A stretch of 64,000 bases of DNA from Neonectria sp. B-13 (taxonomy: Eukaryota > Ascomycota > Sordariomycetes > Hypocreales > Nectriaceae), in contig NOKP01000058.1 in assembly GCA_002682825.1 (NCBI GenBank), positions 1 to 64,000 on the forward strand, given 5' to 3'. Numbering within the stretch: position 1 is the stretch's first letter; each line of letters starts with the position of its first letter. Shown here piece after piece: positions 48,090 to 59,162 of the stretch. The notes under the pieces are model-generated. The model was not told the origin of the DNA. It made no database searches and saw nothing but the letters and a program-made list of their open reading frames with translations. The translations under genes and the position numbers were made by a program.

Positions 48090-48578
48090 CACAATGGTAC
48101 AGTCAAGATCTGGGATGTGGCAACGGGTGAATGCAAGCAGACACTTAAGGGCTATAGCAATGCAGTGATGTCAGTTGTGTTCTCAGCGGATGGCCAGCGG
48201 ATCGCATTGGGGTCAGACGATCGTACGGTCAAGATCTGGGATGCAGCGATGGGTGAATGCAATCAGACATTCGAGGCCGGGAGAGAGTTAGATTGCCTTT
48301 TATTCGATCCTATGACTAACACTCGTCTCTTTACCAACATTGGACTTCTGAACCTGGATCTCCTGGCTCTACTGCCTACTATCAATAATCAGTCGACTGA
48401 TGCAACCTTATGGGGTATTTGCTACTCTAGTTGGGGTATAAGCACTAATGGTATATAGATTGTAAAAGATGGAAAAAATATGCTTTAGCTACCTTTGGAG
48501 TATTGAGTAGAGAAATCTGCTGTAGTGGGATTAATGGTTGCTATTGCCTATTGTTTAGGTTGTGTACTAGTGATGAAG
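48090..48578 (+). pseudogene. 3' end of a NACHT-WD40 gene (two blades plus tail)
   Basis: Plus-strand frame: end of one blade, VKIWDVATGECKQTLKGYSN, then a full blade VVFSADGQRIALGSDDRTVK and IWDAAMGECNQTFE. The C-terminal tail follows (LLFDPMTNTRLFTNIGLLNL). A TAG at 48456-48458 interrupts it, but the same frame continues IVKDGKNML, LPLEY, VEKSAVVGLMVAIAYCLGCV and LVMKFS to TAG at about 48578. The two TAGs and a TGA inside the tail sit where the family has Trp/Arg (TWI, LWLPxEYR), that is TGG->TAG and CGA->TGA. The blades themselves are clean. Upstream, a frameshift separates SSSDRTM from the blade. Confidence 0.75.
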
Positions 48579-49379
48579 TTCTCTTAGAGTGGAGGCAGGC
48601 ATAATTACCTCTTTGGTTATAAGCAGCCCTTTTCCAGTTCTTAGTAGCGATCTATGTAGTTGGTTATGTTTGATTTAGAAGCAGGAAGCCCGGCTAGCAA
48701 CTACTTCCTACCTTAGCCAGCCAGCCCTGTATTCACTAAGCTTTGAATGTGCTATAGGAAAAAGCCAGCGTTATTTTTTTCTCTTTAATTTCCTTTTCAC
48801 TTTGATCTCGGAGGGTCGTAGGGGCCGAACAAATTTATATTGGAAGTGACTGAGGGGTTCTTGCCTTCTAGACCAAACGAGAACTGTCTAGCGTCGGGAA
48901 TCATATGATCTGTGGTTTCTTTTACATTGGAAAACATTAGCCATTCTATGGATGGAGTTTTCGTTTGATTAATGCTTTATTTTACATTGACACAGAGGCT
49001 GATGGCTGCGGATAAATAAATCTTGCTTATCGGATGGCTCCTGTTTCCTAGCCGTCTGGGGCGCCCATTTCGGTCGCGAGCGGAGAGCGGTTGTTCCAAC
49101 TCGACCCCGTCAGCCGGGTTCCGCTGATGACCAAGGCGCGCCGGATGTTACGGGCCGGCTCGGCATCGATTGTACCCACATTACCCGATGGCCGATTGTG
49201 GGTCCTTGTATGACATGCTTGGATCAATTTTTATCCACGTATGAAGGCGCGCTTCTGTCCCCATATGTCGACTGTAATGCTGTCTTATTGCTGAGGCTAC
49301 AACCGAGTAGGAATAAACCAACAAACCGTGCCCCTTCAGCCTCGCCATCGAAGACTTCGGCTGTGCCTAGGCCGCCTCT
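48579..49379. other. Non-RIP region without a recognised gene
   Basis: Balanced to GC-rich (49030-49180). The plus-strand frame 49198-49386 is Pro/Ser-rich without family features and probably antisense to the exon below. Confidence 0.35.
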
Positions 49380-49660
49380 GCTTTGAGAATCTTCTTGTTC
49401 TGGTAGATGGCGTAGCCCCAGTGGGAGAATGTGAGCGCCCTGCCATAAAAGAGGAATAATTTTGAGTTATCAACATGAAGGGACGCTTACCAGATGGACC
49501 GCATATGCTACACTCAAACTCCTCAATTGATGGGGAGCTAGAGAAGCACGTCGGCCAACTTTACCTGATACTTCTACCAGGTGGAGAGCGTCTGCAATTC
49601 TTCTCGGGGGGCAGAGGGCTCAATCTCCAAGAAAGACAAGATATTGGTCTTTGAAGAAGT
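49378..49660 (-). CDS. Possible terminal exons of an unidentified multi-exon gene
   Basis: On the minus strand the last exon reads ALTFSHWGYAIYQNKKILKA, then EAA and TAG (about 49446-49378). It is preceded by an intron with donor CTG|GTAAGC and acceptor GGCAG. The next exon upstream is very short (CAT ATG CGG TCC ATC TG), giving QHMRSIW before the join, and is preceded by a second ~57-bp intron (CAG|GTAAAG ... GTGTAG). Before that, EELQTLSTW is followed by one TAG. The arrangement is gene-like and composition is normal. The family was not recognised. The single stop suggests a pseudogene or a wrong splice choice. Confidence 0.3.
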
Positions 49661-50430
49661 CGATAGCTGGACCCATCCGCATACGGGTACCTACACCAGA
49701 CCTTCCTGGGACGGAGCAGTTCATTGGGGTGCTTATATCACACCCCATCGATATCCTACTGGGCCAAACAAAATAGCATCTACTATGAGCATCAAGCTAT
49801 GGACTGCGATCTCAGGTGTAGAACCGAGGCATACATGCCCTCCAGATCACCCGGCTGACAACTCCAAGCAATCGTGCACGTATGTGACCAGGGGCAGCAC
49901 TCCTTGGCTCGTTTAAGGTACATCCCACCCATCTGAAAGTCCCCTGACCCAGAAGAGCATAATACTATTAAGTTCTCCTACGATCCTTGAATTTCATACA
50001 GTAGTACACTTACAGACCTAAGCTACCTCGTTCAGGGAAATGTTAAGTAAAACGCTAATGAATCTCTGCCTACCTAAGCTGCTCTTCTTCCTTTAGTTGT
50101 ATGAGGAAGTTATCTTTATTGTCTGAATACTTTGTCTGTCTTGCTGGAGCTTGCTTGGTTTTTTTTTTTGTCTTGACTGAGTGGGTTGAATTAGGGATTA
50201 CACTGGTGGCATGTAGATGATGTGTGCAAAGGGGCTACTTAAACTGGAATGGATAGGGCAGGCAGGGGAACGTTGGCCTTATGGCAGTAAAACTATGCGG
50301 AGAAGAAACCAAAATCGTTTGCGTACAAACGGGGGAATTGATAAGACATAATCGAAATTTCCATGGGGTCTTGTACGGAGCTATTCAATGACAATCTGTA
50401 GAAGAGTCTGGTAGCCCCGGTCTCATTTCT
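49661..50430. other. Non-RIP region, possibly more exons of the gene above
   Basis: Balanced composition. The plus-strand frame 49581-49916 (WTHPHTGTYTRPSWDGAVHW) is open for 111 codons, and minus-strand pieces such as MGPAIDFFKDQYLVFL are also plausible. I cannot decide which strand is coding, so no gene is called. Confidence 0.3.
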
Positions 50431-51923
50431 CAGTGCTTGCTCAACCTTACTCTAATCTACCAAAGGATTACCTAGTGGCACTGCCTATGCATGTGCAGAT
50501 CCTAGCTGCTAATCTTCCTAACGCTTTTGGCCCGCCTGTTGTCTTCTCTTTGGTCGTGCTTATGGAAATATCTGCTGATCTAGTTAAGCAGCCCTTAGAA
50601 ATTAATAGAAAGTAATAACTTATAATACCTTAGATGTATTATAAAGATTCCATATTGTATATAATTATAGCTGATTTAGGATGGTTAGGTCCTAGGGCTA
50701 TTTAGAAACTATATAGTACTTACTTATATATCTCCTTTGCCTTTTTAAACTTATCTTAGTCTAAGTAAAGGCTTCCTAAGTTATTAACTATATTAAGAGT
50801 TAATATATAATTAGATCTAAGTACCTTTTTATAGCCTTTTAAGGCCTACTTATATATCTTTTTTATCTTTTTAAATTTATCTTAATCCTTATAAAGGATT
50901 TCTAAGTTATTAATTATATTAAGAGTTAATATATAATTAAGTTTAAATACTTTCTTTTTACCTTTTAGTACTTACTTATATATTTCTTTTATTTTCTTAA
51001 ACTTACTTTAGTCTAAATAGAAGATTCTTAAGTTATAAATTATATTAAGAGTTAATATATAATTAGATTTAAGTACTTTCTTATAGTCTTTTAAGGCTTA
51101 CTTATATATCTCTTTTACTTTTTTAAACTTACTTTAGTTCTTATAAAGAGTTCTTAAGTTATTAGCTATATTAAGAATTAATATATAATTAAATCTAAGT
51201 ATTTTCTTCTTACTTTTTAATACCTACTTATATATCTTTTTTATTTCTTTAAACTTACTTTAATCTAAGTAAAGGTTTCTTAAGTTATTAATTATACTAA
51301 GAGTTAATATATAATTAAATCTAAGTATTTTCTTTTTATCTTCTAAAGCCTACTTATATATCTTTTCTACTTTTTTAAAGTTACTTTAGTTTAAGTAAAA
51401 GGTTCTTAAGTTATTAACTATATTAAAAGTTAATATATAATTAGATCTAAGTACTTTCTTCTTATCTTTTAGTACTTACTTATATATCTTTTTTACCTTC
51501 TTAAACTTATCTTAATTTAAATAAAGGTTTCTTAAGTTATTAACTATATTAAGAATTAATATATAATTAAATCTAAGTGCCTTCTTTCTACCTTCTAATA
51601 CCTACTTATATATTTCTTTTACTTCTTTAAACTTATCTTAATCTAAATAAAGGTTTTTTAAGTTATTAATTATACTAAAAGTTAATATATAATTAGATTT
51701 AAGTATTTTCTTTTTACCTTTTAGTACTTACTTATATATTTCTTTTATCTTTTTAAACTTATCTTAGTTTAAGTAAAAGCTTTCTAAGTTATTAACTATA
51801 TTAAGAGTTAATATATAATTAGATCTAAGTGCTATTTTATAGCCTTTTAGTACTTACTTATATATCTTTTTTACTTTCTTAAACTTATCTTATTCCTTAT
51901 AGAGAATTCCTAAGTTATTAATT
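50431..51923 (-). pseudogene. Copy C, TPR array and 3' end
   Basis: About ten tandem 126-bp units (markers agagttaatatataatta at 50796, 50922 and 51048). On the minus strand they read as kinesin-light-chain-type TPRs: YKKVLRSNYILTLNIVNNLG, then LYKD-stop-NKFKKVKKIYK. The intact form would be Y-E-K-x-L-G-x-x-H-x-x-T-L-x-T-V-N-N-L-G-x-L-Y-x-D-Q-G-K. Below about 50640 the homology with copies A and B continues, but the sequence is suddenly free of RIP (minus strand ISKGCLTRSADISISTTKEK, then GGPKALGRLAARI). The array is cut by an LTR element at 51924. Confidence 0.8.
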
Positions 51924-52490
51924 TAACAATAGAAAGAGATAAGAAACAATACTCTAAATAGATAATAGTCCTTTAGTAAGATATATAGAAATATATTATA
52001 TAAGTATCTTAATTAATTAGCCTAAAGCTATACTAAATAGTATATATATAGTTAAATAGTCTAATATTTAATACCTTTTAATAAGAAAGTATCTTATAAG
52101 GTTAATTATTAAGTTAAAAGTAGAAAAAAATATTAATAAAGTATTAAAAAAGCTTATAATTAGCTTAATAATTAGTATTATAAAAAATAGAAGTTTAACT
52201 TAGAATTAAATAAAGATTTAAATATTATTATAGAATTCTTTCTTAGTAAATAAAGGTAAAAACTTAAGCTTTAAGCTCAATAAGCTTATCTCTCTTATTT
52301 CTCTATAATAAGAAGCTCTTAAGTCCTTATCTCTTAAGATAATACTTAAAAGAAAAAAAAAGAAAAAAACCCTTTTCCTCTTTTTCTACTTAACCTTCCT
52401 TATAGTAGCCCCTTCCTATACCTAATTATACCCTTACTAATAACTAGCTAGCCTACTTAGCCTTTAGTCTCTATTATATACCTTCTTTAT
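51924..52490 (+). repeat. Left LTR of the non-autonomous element
   Basis: Aligns end to end with 54229-54783. Differences are mostly transitions. Shared inner marks include tagtatatatatagttaa, taagctttaagct and taactagctagcctacttag-like segments. Confidence 0.65.
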
Positions 52491-52814
52491 AATCTAATAA
52501 TTATTCTTAATTAGAGTAAGATTATATATATTAGAACTTCCTTCTTTCTTTAATTTAGACTAAAGAAATATATATATATAGTAAAGAAGTATTTTATAAG
52601 ATCTTCTTTAAGTCTAATATTAGAAAACAAAAGAAATCTATCTTTTAAGCTACCTTCTTAGTCCTATATTTACCTTTCTAACTAAGAATAATAAACCTTT
52701 TTAGAGTATTATTACTTTTATACCTTTTATAGTTAGTATTATTCTTCTTAGTTAATCTTTATAATAGAAGGAGGGATAATATTATTATATATAAAGTTAA
52801 TTCTCCTTGAGTCA

Positions 52815-52935
52815 TTATTGCCTTAGGCTTGGGTATTAAGCCTATTATACTATTGTTTTTTCTATTTTCTTTTATACTATTTAACCTTTAGCCCCTTCTC
52901 TAGGTGTATACTACCAAGGACTATTATATCTAAAT
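52815..52935 (+). mobile_element. 5'-truncated R1 fragment inside the LTR element
   Basis: Last ~120 bp of R1 in plus orientation: gccttaggcttgggtattaa onward to accaaggactattatatctaaa. It lacks the 5' 0.9 kb and is less RIP-mutated than most copies (retains CC and GG in ctaccaagg). Confidence 0.7.
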
Positions 52936-54228
52936 AGATAAAGTATATTATTAATTAGGCCTTCTTTTCATTTAAGTAGATCTATCTCTTAATATAGTTC
53001 TTAAATATCCTTAGGTAACTAGTAATATTAATTCCCTTAAAGATATAATTGAATATATAGATAGGGAAGAGAGTATTAAGCTCTTTACTTATCTTCCTTC
53101 TCTTTATTATATCCAAAGGCTTTATATCTATCTTATTAGTCTTAGTATTTAATTTAATTAGTATTTAGATTAGTAAAGAGTCCTTATATAAGAATATAAT
53201 AAGTACTAATAATAACTTTATATCTTTATCTAATTAGCTTAGATTCTAGTATATTATTCTTATAAGCATTATATAAATATTTCCTTTCTTTTCTTTCTTT
53301 CTTTTCCTTTAGTAATAGTAGTAAAATCTAGTCTTCTATTCATAGAATCCTTACTTATTAAAAAGTAATTCTTTCCTTTAGATATAGCTTTTACTAATTA
53401 TACTAAAATAAAAGCTTAACTATTATTATATTTCCTTTAATAAAATAAAAGAATAATTAAATAATAAAATAAATAATAAATATATAAAAATATAGAATAA
53501 AAATCAGATTAACTATCTAATTTAAATAATCTATCTTTATAATTATTATAATAATCTCTCTAAGTAGATTAATCCTCTTAATGTTTTTCTACCTACTTAT
53601 TAATCTCTTTTCTATTCTTTCTCTTTCTTAATAAATCCTCTCTTTTTCTTTCTTTCCTTAACTTTTAACTTCTTATAATATAAAAGGTTATTAAAGCTAA
53701 AATAGCTAAGTACTAGTCCCTTATTAAAACTATATAATAATCATTCTAGTAATACCTTCCTATTATATAAGCTAATATATATTCTCTTTCTACTTATAAC
53801 TTAATAGGGGAAAATAGTATTCTTATTCTTATAAAAGGTCTCTATAGTTATAAAAATCTAATAATATTATACTATAAGATCTATCTAAGTTTAGGTATAC
53901 TTTATTTTCCTTTAGAACTTATAAAATAGAGGAATAAGTATAATAATAAGTAATATAGTTTAGAGTTTAAGTATTTAATATTATCTTACTTCTTATAGTA
54001 GTCTTAATTAAGTCTTATATTTCTCTTTTTGCTAGGTTGATTTATTACTGTTTTCTTAGGTCTATAGGTCTAAGGTCCTTTTAAGGAGGTCTTAATCCCC
54101 TCTCTTTTCTAATTCTTATTATCTTTCTACTTTCCTTATATTCAATAGTAGTAGCTTAAAAGTATATTAATTAATCCCTTTAATAGACTAGATCAATTGA
54201 CTTACTACCCTATTATAACCTTTAAATT

Positions 54229-54783
54229 TAACAGTAGAAAGGAATAAGAAATAATACTTTAAATAGATAATAATCCTTTAGTAAGGTATATAGAAATATA
54301 TTATATAAGTATCTTAGTTAATTAGTCTAAAGTTATACTAAATAGTATATATATAGTTAAGTAATCTAATATTTAGTATCTTCTAATAGAAAAGTATCTT
54401 ATAAGATTAATTATTAAATTAAAAGTAGGAAAGAATATTAATAAAGTATTAAAAAAGCCTATAATTAGCTTAATAATTAGTATTATAAAAGATAAAAGTT
54501 TAACCTAGAATTAAATAAAGATTTAAATATAATTATAGAATTCTTTCTTAGTAAATAAAGATAAAAGCTTAAGCTTTAAGCTTAATAAGCTTATTTCTCT
54601 TATCTTTCTATAATAAGAAGCTCTTAAGTCCTTATCTCTTAAGATAATACTTAAAAGAAAAAAAAAGAAAAAAACCTTCTCCCTTCTTTCCTACTTAACC
54701 TTCCTTATAGCAGCCCCCTCTTATATCTAATTATACTCTTACTAGCAACTAGCTAGCCTACTTAGCTTTTAATCTTTATTATA
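54229..54783 (+). repeat. Right LTR of the non-autonomous element
   Basis: Direct repeat partner of 51924-52490. Immediately after it the TPR unit resumes (ttaactatattaagagttaa). Confidence 0.65.
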
Positions 54784-55787
54784 TTAACTATATTAAGAGT
54801 TAATATATAATTAGATCTAAGTACTTTCTTATAACTTTCTAGTACCTACTTATATATCTCTTTTACCTCTTTAAACTTATCTTAGTCTAAGTAAAGGTTT
54901 ATTAAGCTATTAACTATATTAAGAGTTAATATATAATTAGGTCTAAGTACCTTCTTATAGCCTTTTAGAGCCTACTTATATATTTCCTTTACTTTTTTAA
55001 ATTTACTTTAATCTAAGTAGAAAAAACCTAATATATATAAAGAGTTTATTACTACTTTATTATAAATATACTAAACATTTATACCTAAGAGTACCTTTTA
55101 TATCTATTTTATATACCTTTCTATATATAGAAAAAGCTTTTATTAAAGAACCTAATACTCCTTTAATTTATATATTAATACTAAGAATCTAATTATTCTA
55201 AGTATTAGTCTTACTAATATATACTTCTATTAATTATTATTTAAAAATAATACCTATTAGTATACTATTAAGTATATAAAGTAGCTACTTATTAACTCTT
55301 TTTAAGTTTTAATTATTAAGTATTATAATAATAGGCTAATTATATCTAAGAATTATATTATATTATAAGTAATCTCTTAAAGCTAATTAAGCTATTAGTC
55401 TATTAGTCCTATTACTATTATTACTTTAAGTAGACTATACTATAGCTATTTATTATTAAAAAAGGCCTAAAGTTATAATAGATTAATAGTATTAGTACTT
55501 TTACTCTTAATCTCCTTAAATAAAACTATCTATATTATTATAATACTTTCTTACTTATAGTCTAAAAGTAAATAGCTTAATATATTATAAGATTCTATTA
55601 GCTTATCTTATTAGTATTTATAGATCTATATATATATTATAATATTAATACTTCTTTCCTAAAGGTATAAAGCAGTTTATACTAATACTAAGAGTAGGCT
55701 ATTTAGTAGCTTAAAAAGCTAATTATAGTTTAAGCCTAGTATAAGATAAGATTATATTATATTATAGTTAGTATATAAGGCTAAAAC
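54784..55787 (-). pseudogene. Copy C, first TPR units and part of NB-ARC
   Basis: Minus-strand sequence homologous to 28000-28970 of copy B: two TPR units (54784-55030), then the NB-ARC C-terminal half between about 55040 and 55787. Stops are TAG/TAA. Interrupted at 55788 by a SINE. Confidence 0.7.
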
Positions 55788-56261
55788 AGTTCTATAGTAT
55801 AGTAGTTATATGCTTAGAATCCCTCTGTATAAGCGAGGGGTTATTGGTTTAAACCCAGTCGGAATCAACCTTCCTACTAGTAGGAAGGAACCCCCCCCTT
55901 AGGTCAATAGGGACTAGTCTAAGCAGTTATATAATACTATATTATATAGCTATAGAAAACCAACCAGCCTAGCAGTAGTATACTATTACACTAGAATTGT
56001 TTACTTATTATTGATTTACTAATAAGTTTAAGTTGCCTATCTGGGCCTAGTAATAGGACCAATTAGGAGCATAGGGTTTTCTCTTCTTATAAAAAAAGGG
56101 TTTCCTTAGTATTTAGTTATCCCCTAGGAGATATTAAAGAGATAAACTAAGCTAGATTGGGATAAGATTAGGTTTAAAGAGCCTTTAGATAGTAGTTAAT
56201 AGTAGTTTGAAACCCCCTTGTATTAGGAGTATATATTATCTAGCAACTAACCTTATTTAAA
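55788..56261 (+). mobile_element. tRNA-headed SINE with 13-bp target duplication
   Basis: 474 bp starting agttctatagtatagtagtt. The first ~75 bp resemble a decayed tRNA: A-box-like tatagtatagtagtta, an arm CCCTC...GAGGG (55832-55853), then a T-arm ATTGG-TTTAAAC-CCAGT with B-box-like ggtttaaaccc, ending gtcggaatc. The perfect 13-bp duplication ataaggctaaaac lies at 55775-55787 and 56262-56274. Copy B has the empty site near 28970-28985 (tataaggctataaaactt). The element is less RIP-mutated than its surroundings. It is not a functional tRNA. Confidence 0.75.
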
Positions 56262-58015
56262 ATAAGGCTAAAACTTACTAAGTTTACTATTATACTATTT
56301 TCTAAAAATAGTCCTATTAAAACTAAGATTAATCTTAGCTAACTACTTAAACTTACCTAACTATATAAGGTATAAAAGCTATATTATAATTAGTATTATC
56401 TTATAATTATTAGATAGATAGTATCTTAAATTATATATACTTATTATACTATCTTACTTATAGTTTTAGTTAATATTATTAAAGATTAATAGTTAGTTAT
56501 TATTATTAAACTATATAAGTTACTTTATTATACTTATAATAGTAGTATTAAGATTATTCTTATTATAAGCCTTAGACTAGTTTTAGCTTATACTAAGAGT
56601 TTATCCTTTAGGGATCTAATTAATATAATTAATAATACTCTCTTTAAGATAGTCCTTTAATCTATTATTAAGCTAAAAGACTAAGCTAAATATAGCTTAA
56701 TAATACTAAGTAAAATCAATAGCTAGCTATATCTTTTTAATACTATTAAGTCTATATAATATAAAGACCTTTCTTATCTACTAAGAATACAATTAGTAGA
56801 AAAGAAGATATTTCTTTAGATTAATAGTATTAAATAGTCTATTAATAAAGTTACTTAATATAAGTATACTATTTAAGCTAAAGAGTATCTTATAAGAGCT
56901 AAAGTCTTATAATAATAGATTAATAATACTATAATAGAAAGTAAGAATATAATATAAGAACTTATAATAACTAGGATTAACTAATATTATTTCTTTATAA
57001 AGCTATTTATATTTATCTTTATTTATTTAAATATATTCTATAATATAATATACTATCTAATTACTATAGTAATCTTATATTACTTTTTTAACTCTTTTAG
57101 ACTAATATCCTTAAGATTATAGATAATATTAAAATAAAAGTAATAGTTTTTATTATTAAGGCTAGATTTATTATAATAAAACTATTCTATTATTATTTTT
57201 ATTTCTATTATAAGCTTCTTTAAGATAGCTTTAATACTTAAGATATTATTATATATAGGCCTTAAGATAGATATACTTATTCTAATTAATACTAAGTACT
57301 AAAGACTATTCTATAGCTAGTTAGGCTAAACATCCTAAGCCTAGTTCTAAAGTATATATACTAGGTTATTTACTCTTAGAGTACTATTAATAAACTACTC
57401 TTAAAAGAGCCTAATAGTAATTAGATTAAAGAATATAATTATAATAGATATAGCTTAATAGGCTTATTATATCTTAATAAAGTTAAATAGATAAGCTATT
57501 CTATAAGAGAGATAATAGCTTATTAAGTATATTATATCTTTAGTTTCTTTACTTATTATATATATAAAGCTTATTAATTAACTATACTATAAGAAAAGAA
57601 AAGAACTAGAAACTTATACTTTATAAACTATTTTAAAGAGATCTTTAAGAAGTATATTTTTATTATAGCTATTATTTACTAAGATCTACTTAACTATTTA
57701 CTTTAGTACTATAATATTAAATTTACCTTAGAATTAATTATTAATCTTAACCTTATAGCTCTTTTTCTTAAATACTTTATTAAATAAGACTATATAAATA
57801 ATAATATATTTATTAATAATTATTCTTAGATACTTTAATATAATAATAATTAGACTATTAATACTAATATTATAAATTATATTAAAATAATTATATAGCT
57901 TAAGTAAGAAGTTAAAGTTAATAATAAATATAAGATTTTATAGAATTATTAATAAGAATAAGCTATAGATTCTATTACTATTAAGAGTAAATAGGTAAAT
58001 ATTATTATTAGGTAT
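56262..58015 (-). pseudogene. Copy C, patatin domain and start of NB-ARC
   Basis: Minus-strand start ATG->ATA at 58015-58013, followed by PNNNIYLFTLNSNRIYSLFL (oxyanion motif D-G-N/G-G-x-R-G destroyed). Further on: LFQEQFINSTLRVNN and LQNQAQ (with Q read from TAA/TAG), NILSIKAILKKLI, then SSLNNKNYYFYFNIIYNLKD. It aligns with copies A and B throughout. The R2 target is unoccupied here (56410-56440), unlike copy B. Confidence 0.7.
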
Positions 58016-58733
58016 AATATTATAATTAATAGTCTAATGTTAGTAAACTTAGTAAGATAGAAAAATAGAATAATCTTTATTATACTTATAATTGTCTAAA
58101 AGCTTAGCTAGAGAGTTATTACTAGCATTAGGTATAAAGGATTTAGGCAATAGCCATGGGCTAAGAATGGCTGCTAAGGCAATGCAGTGTCATCCGCATA
58201 TGGGCCTGATTCTGTCTATCGGCCTGAGAGAGAGTGAGTGGGAGGGGAACCTTAGAGACCCAGCCAACGTCTGCCTAGTTCTGAGTGGAATTTCAGCCAT
58301 ATGGCTGAGGTTGTGGCAGAAGCTGGTGAACTGCATTGTGGACGGATGCCCTTAGGCACCAGTAAAGGTTCAAGCTTTGGTCTATAGGGCAGGTACATTG
58401 ACTAAGAGGATAATAGTAGACTTTAGGTATATAAAAACAGACTAGAAGCTAGTTGCTTTATTCAAATAGATGCCTAGTGTTTAATCTAATGCATACATTT
58501 AAAAATAGACATCTTATGCTTTCTATTCTAGGATGAACTCTAGGCTGCTATATAGCAATTATAGTAATAGATATAATTACTATAACCTCTCCTTTATTAA
58601 GATCTATAGAACTATTACTATTATAGCTATTCTTAGATTTCAGCTGATTATCTTATTAGTATACTCTTGTAATACTAAACACTTTATACTAATTAATAGC
58701 TAGGATAAGTCTAAGGCTAAGTGACCTATCCTA
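58016..58733. repeat. Upstream region of copy C, shared with 31702-32367
   Basis: Direct duplicate of the region before copy B. 58150-58360 is almost free of RIP and contains the plus-strand open frame 58092-58355 (ALGIKDLGNSHGLRMAAKAM), of which the B copy has a damaged version (ALGIEDLGDSYKLRTTVKAM). This is either a small shared gene on the opposite strand or chance within promoter DNA. Homology with the B side ends at ctaaggctaag (58722-58733). Confidence 0.55.
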
Positions 58734-59162
58734 TGCCCACTAATCCAGGATAGGTCTTAACAATTGCCCTATGCATACTATACACTCTAGCCACAGAGGG
58801 AGCAACCCAACGCATCTATAACGCACTATGCCCTATAGTAGCACTAAAAGACCACTAACTATAGACATCAATAGAGCAAGCACCTCTATAGAACAGATTC
58901 TTATGCTCAATTTTACTATTAGCTATTACCTCTCTCCCTAAATAGTAATATACTATATTAAGCTAATCATTATAAAATGTACAAAAGTGTTTCTACCTCT
59001 TTAATAGAAGTCTAAGCTATAACTTAGCTATACTATAGCCTTATTAGGTACTTACCTTAGTACTATTGCTAGATCCTCTCCCTTATCATTCCAGGCTATT
59101 AAAGCACAAGCTTAACTCCCTTGAAAACCACTTCCCTAACCATTAGTGTATTATTGCATACT
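58734..59162. other. Spacer, nothing recognised
   Basis: Begins gtgacctatcctatg and contains ccaggataggtc, a small inverted match (gacctatcc / ggataggtc at 58736-58758). No gene was seen. Possibly the leader of the pseudogene that follows. Confidence 0.35.

Larger units (their letters stand above)
51924..54783 (+). mobile_element. Non-autonomous LTR element inserted in the TPR array of copy C
   Basis: Two direct repeats of about 560 bp, 51924-52490 (start taacaatagaaagagataag) and 54229-54783 (start taacagtagaaaggaataag), enclose about 1.7 kb. The flanking TPR sequence is continuous across the element (gttattaa before, ttaactatatt after). The ends fit T[G/A]ACA...TATTA[C/T]A after RIP. The interior has no reverse transcriptase or integrase trace. 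It includes a Lys/Arg-rich minus-strand stretch near 53600 and a 5'-truncated R1 (52815-52935). A 5-bp target duplication of TTAA[T/C] type is likely but not exact. Confidence 0.65.

Noticed and set aside
50433..50615. Plus-strand 60-codon frame
   Set aside because: Antisense to the RIP-free C-terminal end of copy C.
50640..51920. A CRISPR-like array or satellite DNA
   Set aside because: The 126-bp units translate as 42-residue TPRs, have no unique spacers, and occur in a eukaryotic context.
55788..55870. A functional tRNA gene
   Set aside because: Acceptor stem and D-arm do not pair properly, and the segment is the head of a longer insertion with a target duplication.
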